Of a stretch of DNA of 64,000 nt, positions 35,439 through 47,629 are shown one piece after another. The notes below the pieces were generated by a model. That model was not told where the DNA came from. It worked only from the letters and a program-made list of their open reading frames with translations, and made no database searches. Source of the DNA: Pseudopyrenochaeta lycopersici (taxonomy: Eukaryota; Ascomycota; Dothideomycetes; Pleosporales; Pseudopyrenochaetaceae). The stretch is from assembly GCA_003313425.1 (NCBI GenBank), contig NHZP01000003.1:620001-684000 (forward strand), written 5' to 3'. Both the position numbers and the translations under genes were made by a program. How positions within the stretch are numbered: position 1 is the stretch's first letter; every line of letters begins with the position of its first letter.

Positions 35439-35880
35439 GTCTGTCGTGTATGGCCGTGGGCGGTGGTTCTGGTCGGGGGAGAGAGCGGTCTGCCGAGTCG
35501 CGCCCGCTGGGGAAGGGTGGACAGGAAGGGTTGTTTGCTTTGCGGCTCAGAAGGGGTGGCGGCCGTGGCAATCAGAGTCGTGGTCCCGTGTGGAGGTGAG
35601 GCCAGGTGTACCAGTGAGGCTTTGTCGCAACAGGCAACACAATAACGGGCGTTGGGGGAGGTGCAAGCCAGGTACGTTGACCTTGGGGCTCGTGCGCCAA
35701 GCGAAGGCGAGCCGCCGTCACTTGTCGCCTCCACGAACGGCGGGTCGGTGGCGACTGCGCGACTGCGCGTCTGCAACACACTCGCTTATCGGCCCTTTGG
35801 CCTGGCGCTCACTCAAGGATGCTGCTCACTATGCACAAGGTAGGCGCCTTCGAACATGTACAATTACGTGCCGTCGTGGT
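35439..35880. other. Promoter of SEC4 and 3' flank of NCA2
   Basis: 442 bp, GC-rich. No supported gene. Confidence 0.45.
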
Positions 35881-38047
35881 TCAAGTAAACCATTTCGAGT
35901 ATGCCCACCGAATCCGCTCCACCACCTTCTGTTGCCGCTCGAGCCCACTCCGCACATCCACCAGCTCGTCTATCTCCACCAGGAAGTCGTGGAAGATCCG
36001 CCGCGGCAGGATGCCGCTGGCCGCCTGCCTCAGCAGGTGCACTTCACAGAGCAGCAGCCCGTGGTCCCTGTACGACATCTCACCGAATTCTGTAGGCGTT
36101 GCGCCCGTGAGAATGCGGTCAATGTTGCGCAGCACAAGCAGCATCCGCCCCTGCCTCGCCCACTGCTGCACGCCCTTGCGGCTGCTAAACACGCCTCTGA
36201 GCCATCTGTACACGCCAATGCTGACCAGTACGCCGGGCGTGAGTCCAATGAAGCCAAATAGCAGCTCCTGGCTCTTGAGAATGCTGTCGATGCCGCTCAT
36301 GGCCACTTCCACATCAACCTTGGTCTTCTGCACCTGGATCAGCAGAGCACTAGCAAGATTGCCCACTATCGCACCCTTGACGGGGCTTTGAATGTCCTTC
36401 TCATATGACCGCAGCACGGGGGTGAGGTCTCCTTCCCGCACTTTTGCCCGAATATCAGCAATCTGCGTCTCGTCCAGAGCTGGGCCCTCTGGGTTGTTGA
36501 CCGCAAAGTCAACAACCATGCGCTCCAAGCTCGCACGGTCTGTTTCGAGGCTGCGTTTGCTCAAGATAGAAACCTCGCTGTCTTCATCATGACGGATGGT
36601 ACCAATGACTCTCTTCCCAGGTTCGACCACCCAATTCTGCCAAAAATCAATCACTGTTTGCCCCAGCTCGCGGACCCAAGTCAGTATTTCTTCTTTCCTA
36701 TTCACAAATATTCGCAATATCGTCGTCGATGAGATGAGTAGCATGGTCGCAGGAAGCCAGTATCGAATGAGACGAGACGGACGTCCGTTCTCTTTTGCAA
36801 CACCGTTGAAGTTCGCCATGTAGCTGGGCAGTGCCTGTCGAAGCAAATAGCGAAGACGCTCTGCTACGTCTCCCGGCTTCAGTGCATTTGCTGTTCGCGC
36901 ACCAGACGGCTCATGCAATACGTAATATTGATCGTCTTGGGTGATGCTGGCCACTGAGTCATCGAATTTGTCGATAGAGAGCTCTGCATCATTCACACTT
37001 TGAATCACAGCGTCCATGAGAGCTATGCTCTTTGACACGGTGCTCTTCCACCTGTGCCTGTTGTCTTGTGTGCTGAAGAGTCCCGGAGAGTGAGTGCCCT
37101 CATCGTGGATACTACGGGCCGTTAGCAGGGCTCTCGCTAGCTTCACAAAGAAGCGTGTACCTCTCATTGCCCAAGCCTTCCCCCAATAGTACGCCGAGTG
37201 CATTCGCATTGACCAGGCGTATCTTCCTCAACGCCGCACGCTTCTTTCTGCCCTCATTCCTCACGAGTGCCAGCGGGCTCACCACCCTTCGCTGGATGTT
37301 GGCAATACTACGCTCCTGCACTGCGTTCTTGACCAGGCCATAGAATTGGCTCCACCCGTCGGCTAGTTGACCACCTCTTGACCGCACGTCATGATATATC
37401 TCCTGCGACCATTTCCACAGTCGGATTGGCGATGTCTGTATCGAGTAGAGACCGGCGAAGCGGTAAGAGGAGAGGATGTCGTCCCAGTACCATATGTCGT
37501 CTTCAAGTGGGATTGTTTGCTCCAGTATTGTGTTCAATACCTGTCCGTATGCTTGGGTGGTTGCCTTGCTCAACAACAGCCACTCGAGCTCGTGCTCGTA
37601 GCTCGCGTCCTGTCGTGCGCCATCATCGTCATCGTATACGCTATCCTCACCCTGCGCAAACCATTGATTGCATGTCGAACAGCTGCTCGAGATGTCCGCC
37701 CGCTGAAGTGTCTCCAATATCCTTCCCGCCGGTACGAGACTGGACTTCGATGAAGCTGTTGTGGATAGCGACTTGATTAGGTTCTGTAGGTGCGCGATTC
37801 GCGCCGTCTTGGCTGGATCATGAGCTTCTTCCGCGGTAAGGGTCGAAAAGCTTCCGCCGGCTCGCCCTGTTGACAGCTGTAGCCGATCGAGTTGGCCGTC
37901 TATGCGGCGCACTTGACTAAATATCACGATCAGCCGTTGCCGTGGCAAATGAGCAACTGTATTAAATGCAGAGAAAATGTAGAGAAAATGTAGAGAAAAT
38001 GCAGACAAAATTCTTTAGAAAACTACTTACTCAACCACGAAAGACAT
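35881..38047 (-). CDS. NCA2: NCA2-family mitochondrial outer-membrane protein
   Basis: Nca2 in yeast is needed for correct expression of mitochondrially encoded ATP synthase subunits 6 and 8. Exons complement(35881..37111, 37161..37916, 38031..38047) give 667 residues. The 17-nt first exon gives MSFVVDQVRRIDGQL, the usual family start. The NCA2 domain fills the C-terminal half: GLTPGVLVSIGVYRWLRG, LVLRNIDRILTG, DHGLLLCEVHLLRQ and FLVEIDELVDVRSGLERQQKVVERIRWAYSKW at the very end. Two hydrophobic segments (YWLPATMLLISSTTILRIFV and ELLFGFIGLTPGVLVSIGVY) are probable membrane spans. Intron 1 (114 nt) carries three imperfect copies of an 11-bp GTAGAGAAAAT unit. Function is inferred from family membership. 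Confidence 0.93.
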
Positions 38048-38499
38048 GGTACGCTACTGCCGCGTCGATGCCTGCAAGGAGGGCAGATGAGATTGTTTGG
38101 CATAGAAGAGCGATCCGACCTAGGATGTTGTCTGCCTACCCGCTCCAAAAATTGAAGAATGACGTCGATCGAGGCTCGTGCGGCGCTGCTTGAAAGCCAA
38201 TCAAATGCATTCACCCAAACTTTCTTTCAATAACTGCCTCTGACTACATCAGCCCCTTGTCCCGTTCTTAGCCTACCACAGATCAAATACATTCAAAATT
38301 ACAGATGACACGTGTCAAAGCATATGACGGTACAGTCTTAGAAGAATTTGTTGTATAATTTCGTGTGCTCTATATTGGACAAGGAAGAGATATGCATTAC
38401 GACATGAAATTATCAGAAGCGTTGTTCGCCCAAACCACAGACTATATACTCCATAAAAACAAGAACTTTCACATCGCCACATTATAAAACATCTAACCT
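38048..38499. other. NCA2 5' flank and CFEM-gene 3' flank
   Basis: 452 bp, AT-richer toward 38500. No gene or repeat recognised. Confidence 0.4.
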
Positions 38500-40350
38500 T
38501 TACAATGCAAAGAACACAAGAGCCGCACCGAAAACTGCGCCCTTGGGCACAATCCCAAACGGCGATGCAGCCCCAGTGAATTCGGCTGGCGAAGAAGGGC
38601 GAATCGCACCAGTCCCAGTCCCTGCTGGTGTGGTGCGGGTGCCCAGGGTCGAAGGAATAGGGTACGGTGCCGCACCAGGAGTGGTTGCAGCCGGAGTCTG
38701 GGCAGGTGCGGTCCCAGGAACAAGGCCAACGGGCTGTGTCGGGATTGCACCGGCGACATTGGTCTGAGTGGTGAAGTGAACTACAGGCACAGTGAGGCTC
38801 GTAGAGCCATATGTGATAGTTGTACAAGGCGTCTTTGGTGTCGGCGCGGGACTCTCGCCAGCTGCGGCCGTGGTGCTAATGCCAACACTAGCGCCGCCGG
38901 TGGGCGTAGCAGGATTTAAGGGAATGTACGTAGGGCAGTCTTCAATGATCTTAGGATTTTCAGGAATGTACTCTGCGCATATACCGATGAGGTATTGCAG
39001 AGCTTCCTTAGTCTCTTCATCTGTACCGCACCAGGCTGAGACGCAGTCAATAACGTTCTTAGTGAAGTCGGGGTTGACGCAGTAGCAGCTCTTGTCGGTA
39101 TTGCTAAGAGACAAAAATTAGTATATGTTAGATGATAGATCGGATGAAGAAACTCACTCTTTACACTGGGAGTTGACCTGAAGCCACGTATTCATGCACT
39201 TGGGAAGTGTATCAGGCACAGATGCGGGCGGGTAGCTGGGACTAGAAGGCTGAGGAATGGCGGTGCTGGATGGAGGCGACGGCGCACCGGAGCTCTCGTG
39301 TGTTGAGGGCAGTGGAACCTCGGTGGATACATGTGGTGGCGGAGCAACAGTGCTGCTCTCATGGCTCGGAAGAGACACTATAGGGGTCTCATAAGTTGGC
39401 GGTGGGGTGTGAGCAGGAACAGAACTGTTGGCATAAGGTGCGCCCGTGGAGTGAGGAATGTCTGTAGGAGGAGTATGAATCGGAGTGTTACAACTCTCGC
39501 CATAGCCTTCTCCACAGGAGGGATTGGGTGTCTCAATGGCGGGGGGAGTGGAGGCTTCAGGAGAAGACTGAGGATGGCAAGAGTCTCCCTCGCAAGCAGG
39601 AGGAGTGGCAATCCCTCCAGTCGGCGTAGCGGGTGGCTGAGAACCGCACTCGCCTTCACCTCCGGAGCAAGATGGAGGCGCTGTTGACTCGGACGGTGGT
39701 GGAGTCGCTACAGGTTGGGACTCGGCCGGTTTAGATGAAGATGGGGCTTCTGGCGGAGATGGAGGGTTGTATCCCTTGCCAGGATTGCAGTCAAAGCCGA
39801 TACGGTGAAAGCCAATCTCACACTCCGACTTGCCGCCCTTGTAGTGACTACCAAGATAAACATCCACTGATTTCGCACCGCCACATTGCGTGTTCTTCAA
39901 GGTTGTGCCGCCTTGGCTACAGCTGTGTCGACTTTTACATAGTGAACCGTCGCCCATCTGATAGTGGAGCTCCAATTCAACATCAAACTCGACAGAAACG
40001 TCAATCTCGGTGACTGAAAATCCAGACCTCCTTTTGTCGCAGCCAAAGGACGCTGACTTGTCCTTACGAACTTTATTGGTAATACGCTTAGATCCAAAGG
40101 TCCGCTTTGTAACAAGGTCACGCTTGCCAAGCGATGTGGAGCAGCTCCAGCCGCCAGAGAAATCGAAATCTCCGTACTGAAAGTCCTTGTCACCATTCTT
40201 AAGATCTGACCAGTCAAAGCCACTCTTTTGTTTGTCGCTGCACTCGTTGTCGTTGTACAGCGGTGACTTGAAGTTGTCGAAGAAATTCCAGGTCGCAACG
40301 GCCTGCTGAGCAGCCAGCCCAGTAATGAGAAGAGCGTACGTAGTCTTCAT
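38500..40350 (-). CDS. CFEM-like, GPI-anchored cell-surface protein
   Basis: Predicted secreted and wall- or membrane-anchored protein of 598 residues; exons complement(38500..39103, 39158..40350). Starts with a signal peptide (MKTTYALLITGLAAQQAVA), then a Cys-containing N-domain of about 190 residues that I do not recognise (contains GGWSCSTSLGKRDLVTKR and two Lys-Arg sites suited to Kex2 cleavage). A long Pro/Ser/Thr-rich linker follows, and then a compact eight-Cys domain near 385-450: KCMNTW, SQCKD, SCYCVN, IDCVSAWC, GICAEYIP and EDCPTY, which fits the CFEM pattern. The protein closes with a Thr/Pro/Ala stretch and a hydrophobic tail (GAVFGAALVFFAL), a GPI-anchor signal. Splicing at 39104..39157 forms the Asp in CKDNTDKSCYC. 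CFEM proteins can bind haem or act in adhesion; the role here is unproven. Confidence 0.87.
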
Positions 40351-42447
40351 AGTGAATACAGTCCCAATGTGGAATTTGAAGTGAAACTTAAGTTATGAAA
40401 ATCGAAGCCCTGCTTAACGAGTGGGGAAGCGAAAATAGATGTACCTCGCTAGGAAAAAAGGAAGGTTTGATTTTCAGGAGTAAACAAAGGTAATGAATGC
40501 ACTTTGTTTAACTTGCCAAACGAAAGGAAGCAGCAACTGCTGAAATTAAGAAGATAAAGTATTGTGGAGATTCACTCAGTGAGGCGGACAAAGGAGGAAG
40601 ATATACTGCGTCTTCTGCACGTGCATGAAACAAGCAGTTCGAAACATTCAGAGTACTCTCGCAAGGGATTGGCTGACGAGGCTGCAGCTTCAGACGACTC
40701 AGCCATGGCCATCGAAGGGGCTTCCATGTTGGTTTGTCGCGCGCTCTACAGGCCCACATAGTCAACATTGTGGTCGGTCTGTCGCAAGTGGCCCGGGACG
40801 ACCTCGTGAGGTGATGCAGGGACAGTTTTGATGTGGCTAAGCGAGTTTTCGAGCGCCGAGGAGGCGCTTCTGAAACGCCCTAAATAGCACGCTGAGATAA
40901 ACTGCCATGCAGGTACGAGCCAATCGTGTACAAGCAATTGAAGCTGGGCGAGCAAGTAGGGCGGTAAGTGGAGTGGTCGACTACACAGCAACTCCGCATC
41001 GTACGTTGTAGTCGCGTCGAGATAGCCACGCAGAGCCTCAACAATGTCGACCTGTTGCTGCCAGCGCCTCTCACCTCGCCTTGAACAGCGATGAGACCTT
41101 GCCGTCTCCGCATACGGCTCATGCGGGTCATGGCTGCAGTATTGACATTCTCCATCTACTCCTGTGTTTCGTCGCCAGCCAGTCCCTTTCCCTGCATCAT
41201 CTCTGAACCATCCTCGAACCCGCAAACCCACGGTGTCTCTAAGCACTCTTTCAAGTAAACCTTGCCGTTCTCCCGCCGCGCTAACCACAAGCGTAATGCG
41301 GCATCTCTAAAATAGCTTCACATTATTGGTTTCACGAGTGTCCCGCCATTGGGGCTCTCGCGGCTAACGAACGACAAGCTTCGGCTGGCAACCGCAATAG
41401 GACATCGATGTCTTGTATCAGATGCTTGGTTGCGATAATTATAAGGGTGTCGAAGGGCATAGAAAGTAATGCGATCTTGTTTGGATATGTGAGAGAGTTG
41501 TTTTGGTGTGTGTGCTGTCATTTGACGAGTAAGAGGAGGGAAAGTCGCACGCTCACATTGACGAGCATCACATACTCTGTGGTAAGCAGTACGTGTACCA
41601 AACAGAGCTCTACAAGTACATGTATGAAATGTGTTGATCCTCGGCTGATCTGAATGCCAATGTTCTATCGTCGCTGTCAACCCTGCTGAAGATGCATAGA
41701 GCAAGGATGCTGAACAAGCTTCACCATCAAGGCACGCACGGGTACCTTGCAGTCTCTGTGACGGTCGACAAGGGAGCGTTGAACGGAAGGCACGGAGGGG
41801 GCGGTGTCAGACTCAAACCAGCAGTAATTTCCTGGCCATAGAGACTCGTTGAAGGTCACGATGCCGTCTCCATATTACGTTCGCAGTTTCGCAACCCCAG
41901 GCCAAACCAGCTCATCGATTAGTATCATCGCACGTTACTATTCTTGTCCACGCCACTTAGGGACCCGGTCACTTTGCAAACGACTCATTCCTGTCACAGC
42001 CATCAAAGGACCTCGCGTAATTGTTCTGCTTTATGCGTTGTCCCCACTCGCAAGGTCTACAGCTGTCCGAATCCCGATCGCAAGACCCTGTGCAAAGAGT
42101 CAAAACGAGAAAAAGGTACATTATTGTAATCATCTATTGCAGATATCTACAGACTTGTAAAGAAACCATATGCCATAATATACCGCCGTAACGATCATGA
42201 GCAGATTTCGAACTGTTAATGTGTCCATACCTTTGGTATAATGTTCATATTCAAGAATGCCGTGAAGATGAGTCGTGAATGTCGTACATGTCGTAACTAA
42301 ATGCAGTCTTTGTGGTAAGCCAAGAAGAACAGCACAAATGTCTAGAAACTTTCTTGTGCCGAGTGATTTTCCGATCATTCGCCCAAGTCGTCGTACCCAT
42401 GCTTATTGGCTCCCCTGTCTTTTCTCATGACTATCGATCAGTCCTGC
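40351..42447. other. Gene-poor 2.1 kb
   Basis: Contains the promoter of the CFEM gene and the 3' flank of the second MFS gene. Open frames at 40746..41288, 40880..41155 and 41318..41704 (all minus) either lack an ATG or show no recognisable family. I find no transposon ends or RNA genes. Confidence 0.4.
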
Positions 42448-44465
42448 TTACTCCTCCACAGTGATACGCACGACCTCATTCCGTGGAAGATCCTGTGAAA
42501 AACAGCAGCGGGTAGCCGTGCGAACTCGAGCGTGGCACTTATTTGCAGCACGACTGAGGAAGGGAACTTGCATGGCGCCGCAAATGGCGACCAAAGCGGA
42601 GGCCCACCAGGCTAGAGGTGTAAAGTGGAGGTCTATGGAAAGACCATAGAGAAGGCCTGCAATCGGACTGGCGACTGTGCGACAAGCAGCGCCTGTCGAT
42701 GCGGCTAAGCCATTGATCTTGCCGAGGTGGGATTTATTGGGAGCAGCCTCTTTTATCATGATGAGAAGTAGCGGGAAGGCCAAAATAGCGGTCAGGCTCC
42801 GAATAGTAAGGCAAGCGAAAAGCCCTGGATAAAGCAAGTTCGCCGGAAGAAGCTGGAGGAAGGGTACGATGAAATATGCAAACGGATGGGCCAAGGTAAC
42901 TATGAGCAGAAGTCTCCACACACCAAAGCAATCGGCCAGGAAGGGAAAGACACAACCCTGAACTGCAAGTTGAATAACGCCGTTGATTGACATGATGATG
43001 CCGACGTCCTGTATTGGTATACCAAGACCACCGCTTAGAGAGGACGAGAGTTCAAGAGCTTTGATGTCGTCGGCGGCACGTTTGTCTTGAAGAAAAATAG
43101 GAAGGAGATGATCGTATGTCATCTGAATCAAGTCAGCCGGTCATGTTGTTGCGATGCCACCAGTACTGATTGCAGCCTGATCCGCGCGCATGCTGTTGTC
43201 ATTTACAACATTAAAGTAGGTTGCAACGTAAAACAACAGGAAAGCGATTCGTCGAAGGTCTCCAATCATGCACAAACAAGTATATGAAGACTTACAGAAT
43301 GATATGTGAATATGCCCAGTGCCATTACAAACATGATCACAGTCTTTGAAAATGCCTTCTCACTTGCTGGCACCTCGATCCAATCTCCATTGGATCGCAC
43401 GCGCCAGATCTCGTCACGTTGTACTTCGACTGGGTTAAACGTTCCGTAAGACTCTGTCGTGAGATTTGCTGGAGAATCGGCAATAGCGCCTTGAGCGGGA
43501 AGAAGTGGTGTTTCTGCAATTGCCGCATTGTAATCTTCGACGGGACCGCGCGGTTGCCTGTCCGGATGGGTTTCGTCGAGAAGAAAATATGCCATTAGGA
43601 TAGAAACCACAAGCAAAGAGGAGCATATAAGATTTGGGAGAAGGTAGGGGAATTCTGCGAAGAAGCCTGTAGGACTGAAGAGAGACGGAAAGTTGTGTGC
43701 TGGTTCAGCGAAATATCCACCAATAGAGGCTGTTGGATCACTGTTAAAAATTGCCGACATGGAAGGGTTTGTGGGCATCTTACGGCCAATGATAGTACCA
43801 ATGGACCACACAAACGGCATGACGCAGTAAGCTCGTGCTACCTTCAATCAGCGATCCTGCTTAACCCCCAAGTATCCATACTAACGTTCATGTTCAGGCC
43901 GCTTGACAAGTTCTCCAACCATCGTTTGGATCACACCGACTGTGGAAATTGAAGTCAGTCCATATCTCACATGCAGTATGTATCAGAGACTCACTGTTGC
44001 CATTGAGTGCTCCACCGATGATTCGTCCCGCTAGAGCCACCCAAAAGTTGGGAGCGAAGCCAACGAGCAGCAAGGAAGATAAGGTTCCTATGCAACCAAA
44101 AATAATGACTGGTTTGCGACCCAAGCGGTCTGAGACACCGCCCCAGTACATACCACTACATGCTTCAGCTAGAGAAAAGGCAGAAATCAGCAGGCCGGCG
44201 AAGAACGGCGCATTTGACTGAGGGCCGACTTTAAAGTTTGATACTAGCTTCCATGCGTACGGAAGTATGGAGGTCAACGCAATGGGCTCTGCGACTCGAA
44301 CGAGAGCTGCAGTAGGGTGTCAGTACTTTTTCTCGCGCTGGTTGCATGGACTGCTGTGGCTCGCAATGTGGAAGTAAGCTTACCCAAGAGGCAGAGCTGC
44401 GTTGTAGGAAATTCGCTATCGATAGTGTTTTGAGGACTTGTTCTTCTTTTGGTAAGAAATAGCAT
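42448..44465 (-). CDS. MFS transporter, DHA1/zinc-induced-facilitator-like
   Basis: Polytopic permease of 554 residues; exons complement(42448..43122, 43296..43837, 43886..43939, 43995..44306, 44384..44465). Motif A of drug:H+ antiporters is present (GGVSDRLGRKPVIIFG), followed by GRIIGGALNGN, IGVIQTMVGELVKRPEHEPRAYCVMPFVWSIGTIIG (spliced), and a large cytosolic loop after span 6 with DETHPDRQPRG. The second half resumes MTYDHLLPIFLQD and ends with a Cys/Arg-rich tail. Intron 4 is 173 nt, longer than its neighbours. In this subfamily the normal text at the IIGR position is often IIGP; the Arg may be a variant. Substrate unknown. Confidence 0.88.
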
Positions 44466-45562
44466 CCTTCAACCTGACTTGATTCTTACGGCTTCGCCAA
44501 CACGCAGTCGTCCTCAAGCTTGGTGGGATGGGGTACTGTGTGAGTAAAGCTTTCCCTGCGTTTGGCGTGGTATATCCCAAAGCAATAAATTACGTATGAG
44601 TGGCCGAAAACAGATATTGGGCATAAATAAAAGGGCGAATGGAGAGGTTGAGGAATGAAGAATGAGAGTAGGCGTGGGAAAGGTTTTGTTATCTAATTGC
44701 CAGCGAATCAGTGTCCCTGCTTGCTCGTGAGTTTGGGCCAGTCCCGACAACCCGTCATCGGCCGCTCTCGCCACTTTGTGGATTCCGCTGTCCTGTTTGC
44801 AGCCTGCAATTACCATCAGACAAGTCATATCGCTAGATCTTGCTCACATTCAAAATTTGTCTTGATCACTGTTTTGTGCTCTCTAAAATCTACCTAGGTC
44901 CAGGTAGAAGTGGCGCGGACGGCGTCGGGGAACCCTGCTAGCTCGTATTGTAGTCCCGCCACAAGGATCGAAGAGCCGCTAATGCCTTGTCAAGAAGGGA
45001 CAAGGCCTGTCTCCGCTATGACATCGCCCGCCGTCAGCCAGTCTTGTCTTGACCTCCAATGAACAAATTGGCTGTCCATCATGTTGTAGCTACATTGGGC
45101 TTGATATGGACAGCATGGAACCGGAATCGAATGGCCATGCGTGATCCGGGCTGAGGACGAGCGGTCAACGGGACTACGGGTCCAGCCTTGAAGGTGCATA
45201 CGTCGTGCATACACATTAATCTCCAGCCAATCACACTGCATTAGCCTATATCAGAAGACGGATCTTAGGTTTGGCACTGTCACGCCAACAGTCACTTTGC
45301 CCTATGTACGCTCGACGGTCACAATGGAGACCATGCAGCAAAGCATGCACGGACCACTCTGCTATGGAGTCTGCCTTCTCGCCCACACTTTTCCTTTATT
45401 TCACATCCTCCGCAAGGAATTAGACTTCCGTGGAGTTGAAGCGAACCGATCCGGCACAAAGAAGGGCTGAGAGTGACTGAAGGATTACTCTATGCCAAGG
45501 TTCATACGCTTACATCCGTACACTTCGACAAAGATCCAAAACCGCTACAGACCGCCAAATCC
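44466..45562. other. Intergenic, MFS promoter and ETR1 3' flank
   Basis: About 1.1 kb with no supported gene, RNA or repeat. Confidence 0.45.
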
Positions 45563-46783
45563 TCACGTCTTCCCAAACACAAAGACGCCCTTGCCTTCTC
45601 GATATCCCTCAAGAGTATCTTTAACCTTTGCAATGAGTTCTTCACCCTTGGTTTCCCACTCCCATTTAATCTCATCGACGGGAATATCCCTGAACTCTTT
45701 CTTCCTCGTCATCTCAAGTACATCTGCAACGGTAGCCTGCTTATCTTGCGGATTTTTTTCCGCCCACCTGCTTACCCAAAATCCGTGGAAGTGAATATTT
45801 TTGAAGATCAACATGGAGGCGGGGATGGTGAGCGGCTGTTTTGACATGGCACCATATGTGACGAAATGTGCAGACGAGGAGAGTAGTTTTGCCATTGCCG
45901 TCGCAGCCTTGCCATTTACGCAGTTCATGGCCAGACGTATAGGATCACGGCCACCATTCGTCCATTCTTTGCTCTTATCTTTGATACCTTGGGATTGGAG
46001 TTCGGTATCTGTAATGACAACATCCGCGCCGAGGTCTTTAAGCTCTTTCTTCAACTTTTCCTCCGAAGCCTTGTCATCCCTTCCCCGAATAACATTAATA
46101 CTCTTGTATCCCCACTTCTTCCCGAGCTGTATGGCAGCCCTACCCACACCGGAATTCGCTCCATTCTGGATAAACCACTCTCCCTCCTTCAAAGTCGTAA
46201 AGTCTCGTAGCATGCGATATGCTGTACACGGATTTATACTGACTGTGCCCGCCTGAATCGCTGTAATGCCGTCTCGCATCGCGTCGTCTAGTTTTACGAC
46301 ATCGCTTGTTGTAGCGGACGCATGTGTTCGCCACGTCCCAAAACCGGGGCCTTTCATGAAAACCCAGTCGCCCTTCTTGTAGCCTTCGCTCTTTACCTTA
46401 TCCCCCAAAGCTATCACCTCTGCAACACCTTCATTTCCTGCGACTGCGATGGGATTTGCGGTGCCCAAGGTTGTGGTGAAGGTTGGTTTCGAGGGGTATA
46501 CACCTTGAATCTGATTGATGTCGGCGGGGTTGATGGGCGACGCAAGGAAGCGGAGGGTCATGAGATTACTATGCGGCGGTGATATGGAGTGAGTATGAAG
46601 AGACAAAACGGCGGGCGGATCGCCATAATCTGAGAATGTCAGGGCTTTGGCTTGTTCGTAGCCGTAGGCAGAGATGTGGCGGCGCTGGGATTGAAGCCGA
46701 GATATGGGCGTTGTGCGAGCTGGTAACCAACAATGACAAGACCTTGTTATGCTAGCAGCTGGAGAGAGCAGTTTCCAAGCCAT
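45563..46783 (-). CDS. ETR1: Mitochondrial trans-2-enoyl-CoA/ACP reductase
   Basis: NADPH-dependent enoyl thioester reductase of type II mitochondrial fatty-acid synthesis, which feeds lipoic acid formation and respiratory competence. One uninterrupted exon of 406 residues. An Arg/Ser-rich presequence (SPAASITRSCHCWLPARTTP) precedes the MDR-fold enzyme: YGDPPAVLSLHTHSI, SPINPADINQIQGVYP (with the conserved Tyr of the active site in QGVYP), GNEGVAEV, QNGANSGVGRAAIQL as the nucleotide-binding glycine loop, and MNCVNGKAAT. It ends KGVFVFGKT. Length and text match fungal Etr1. Confidence 0.95.
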   Translation of the reverse strand: MAWKLLSPAASITRSCHCWLPARTTPISRLQSQRRHISAYGYEQAKALTFSDYGDPPAVLSLHTHSISPPHSNLMTLRFLASPINPADINQIQGVYPSKPTFTTTLGTANPIAVAGNEGVAEVIALGDKVKSEGYKKGDWVFMKGPGFGTWRTHASATTSDVVKLDDAMRDGITAIQAGTVSINPCTAYRMLRDFTTLKEGEWFIQNGANSGVGRAAIQLGKKWGYKSINVIRGRDDKASEEKLKKELKDLGADVVITDTELQSQGIKDKSKEWTNGGRDPIRLAMNCVNGKAATAMAKLLSSSAHFVTYGAMSKQPLTIPASMLIFKNIHFHGFWVSRWAEKNPQDKQATVADVLEMTRKKEFRDIPVDEIKWEWETKGEELIAKVKDTLEGYREGKGVFVFGKT

Positions 46784-47629
46784 TGTGCTGAATGTGTGGC
46801 GTGGGCTTGTGTTGGAGTCCAGAGCTATAGCTCTAGGTTGATGTGTTGTGAGCTATGACGTTTGGCTTCAGCCGAGGTTTTGTGGAGACTGTCACGAAGG
46901 ACTTTCCGCGCAGGAGCAGTCAACTACACGAGACAATGTCCAATTAGTCTAGGGCGTTAAAATGGCAGTGTAACAATCCCCAGGAGAAACGAGTCCCAAT
47001 CAAAACAAGTCAGCTCAAAACTCGAGGGTACCTTGTTGGCCTTCTTGGCGGGATTAAAGAGTATATGAGAGCGTCTTCGCAGCTTCATATTCTCACCAGA
47101 CCTTCGTCTAGCCCACCATTTTTTAAATAATAACACTTGTGGTTTTAATATGAGCTTCTCCAGCTCAAGGCGATGGCTTTCAGAGTAAGATACGTTCGCT
47201 ATTGAAGAAATATGCACTCAAATCTCCATCTTTCCTGGCAAGGTGCCAGCATGGCCATGGCACCAGCCACAAAGATTCGCCAGCAAAAGGCTGTATGCCG
47301 GTACAAACACGCGGCGGCTGAGTTTTCACATGCAAATCCGCTCAAGTCGCTCGAAGCTTCACGAAGCGTGCGCTGGTTGTGCAGGAATCTAGCCGCCACT
47401 CTGCACCGCCCCGCCTACGTCACCACAACACGACTGGCGGGCTCTCGCCCCTCACCTGACAGGGTTCACCACAGATTAACGCCCCTCCACAAGGAACGTC
47501 ACTGCTACAAATATCCATCCGCCACCTTCTCTCAAAGCTCTCTTCTACAACCAATCCATCTCGAACCTCTCACCTTCCCTGAATCACTACCAGTTTTCCC
47601 TTCAACTACTACCCCCCTTGAAACTCACG
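46784..47629. promoter_or_regulatory. Divergent promoter ETR1 / Vip1-type gene, CT-rich leader
   Basis: 846 bp between opposing starts. The last 110 bp before the plus-strand ATG are strongly pyrimidine-rich (CTTCTCTCAAAGCTCTCTTC near 47525 and CCCTTCAACTACTACCCCCC just upstream), the leader type seen at highly expressed filamentous-fungal genes. No gene recognised. Confidence 0.45.

Noticed and set aside
40746..41288. 180-codon minus-strand frame
   Set aside because: No ATG start, basic low-information composition and no recognisable motif.
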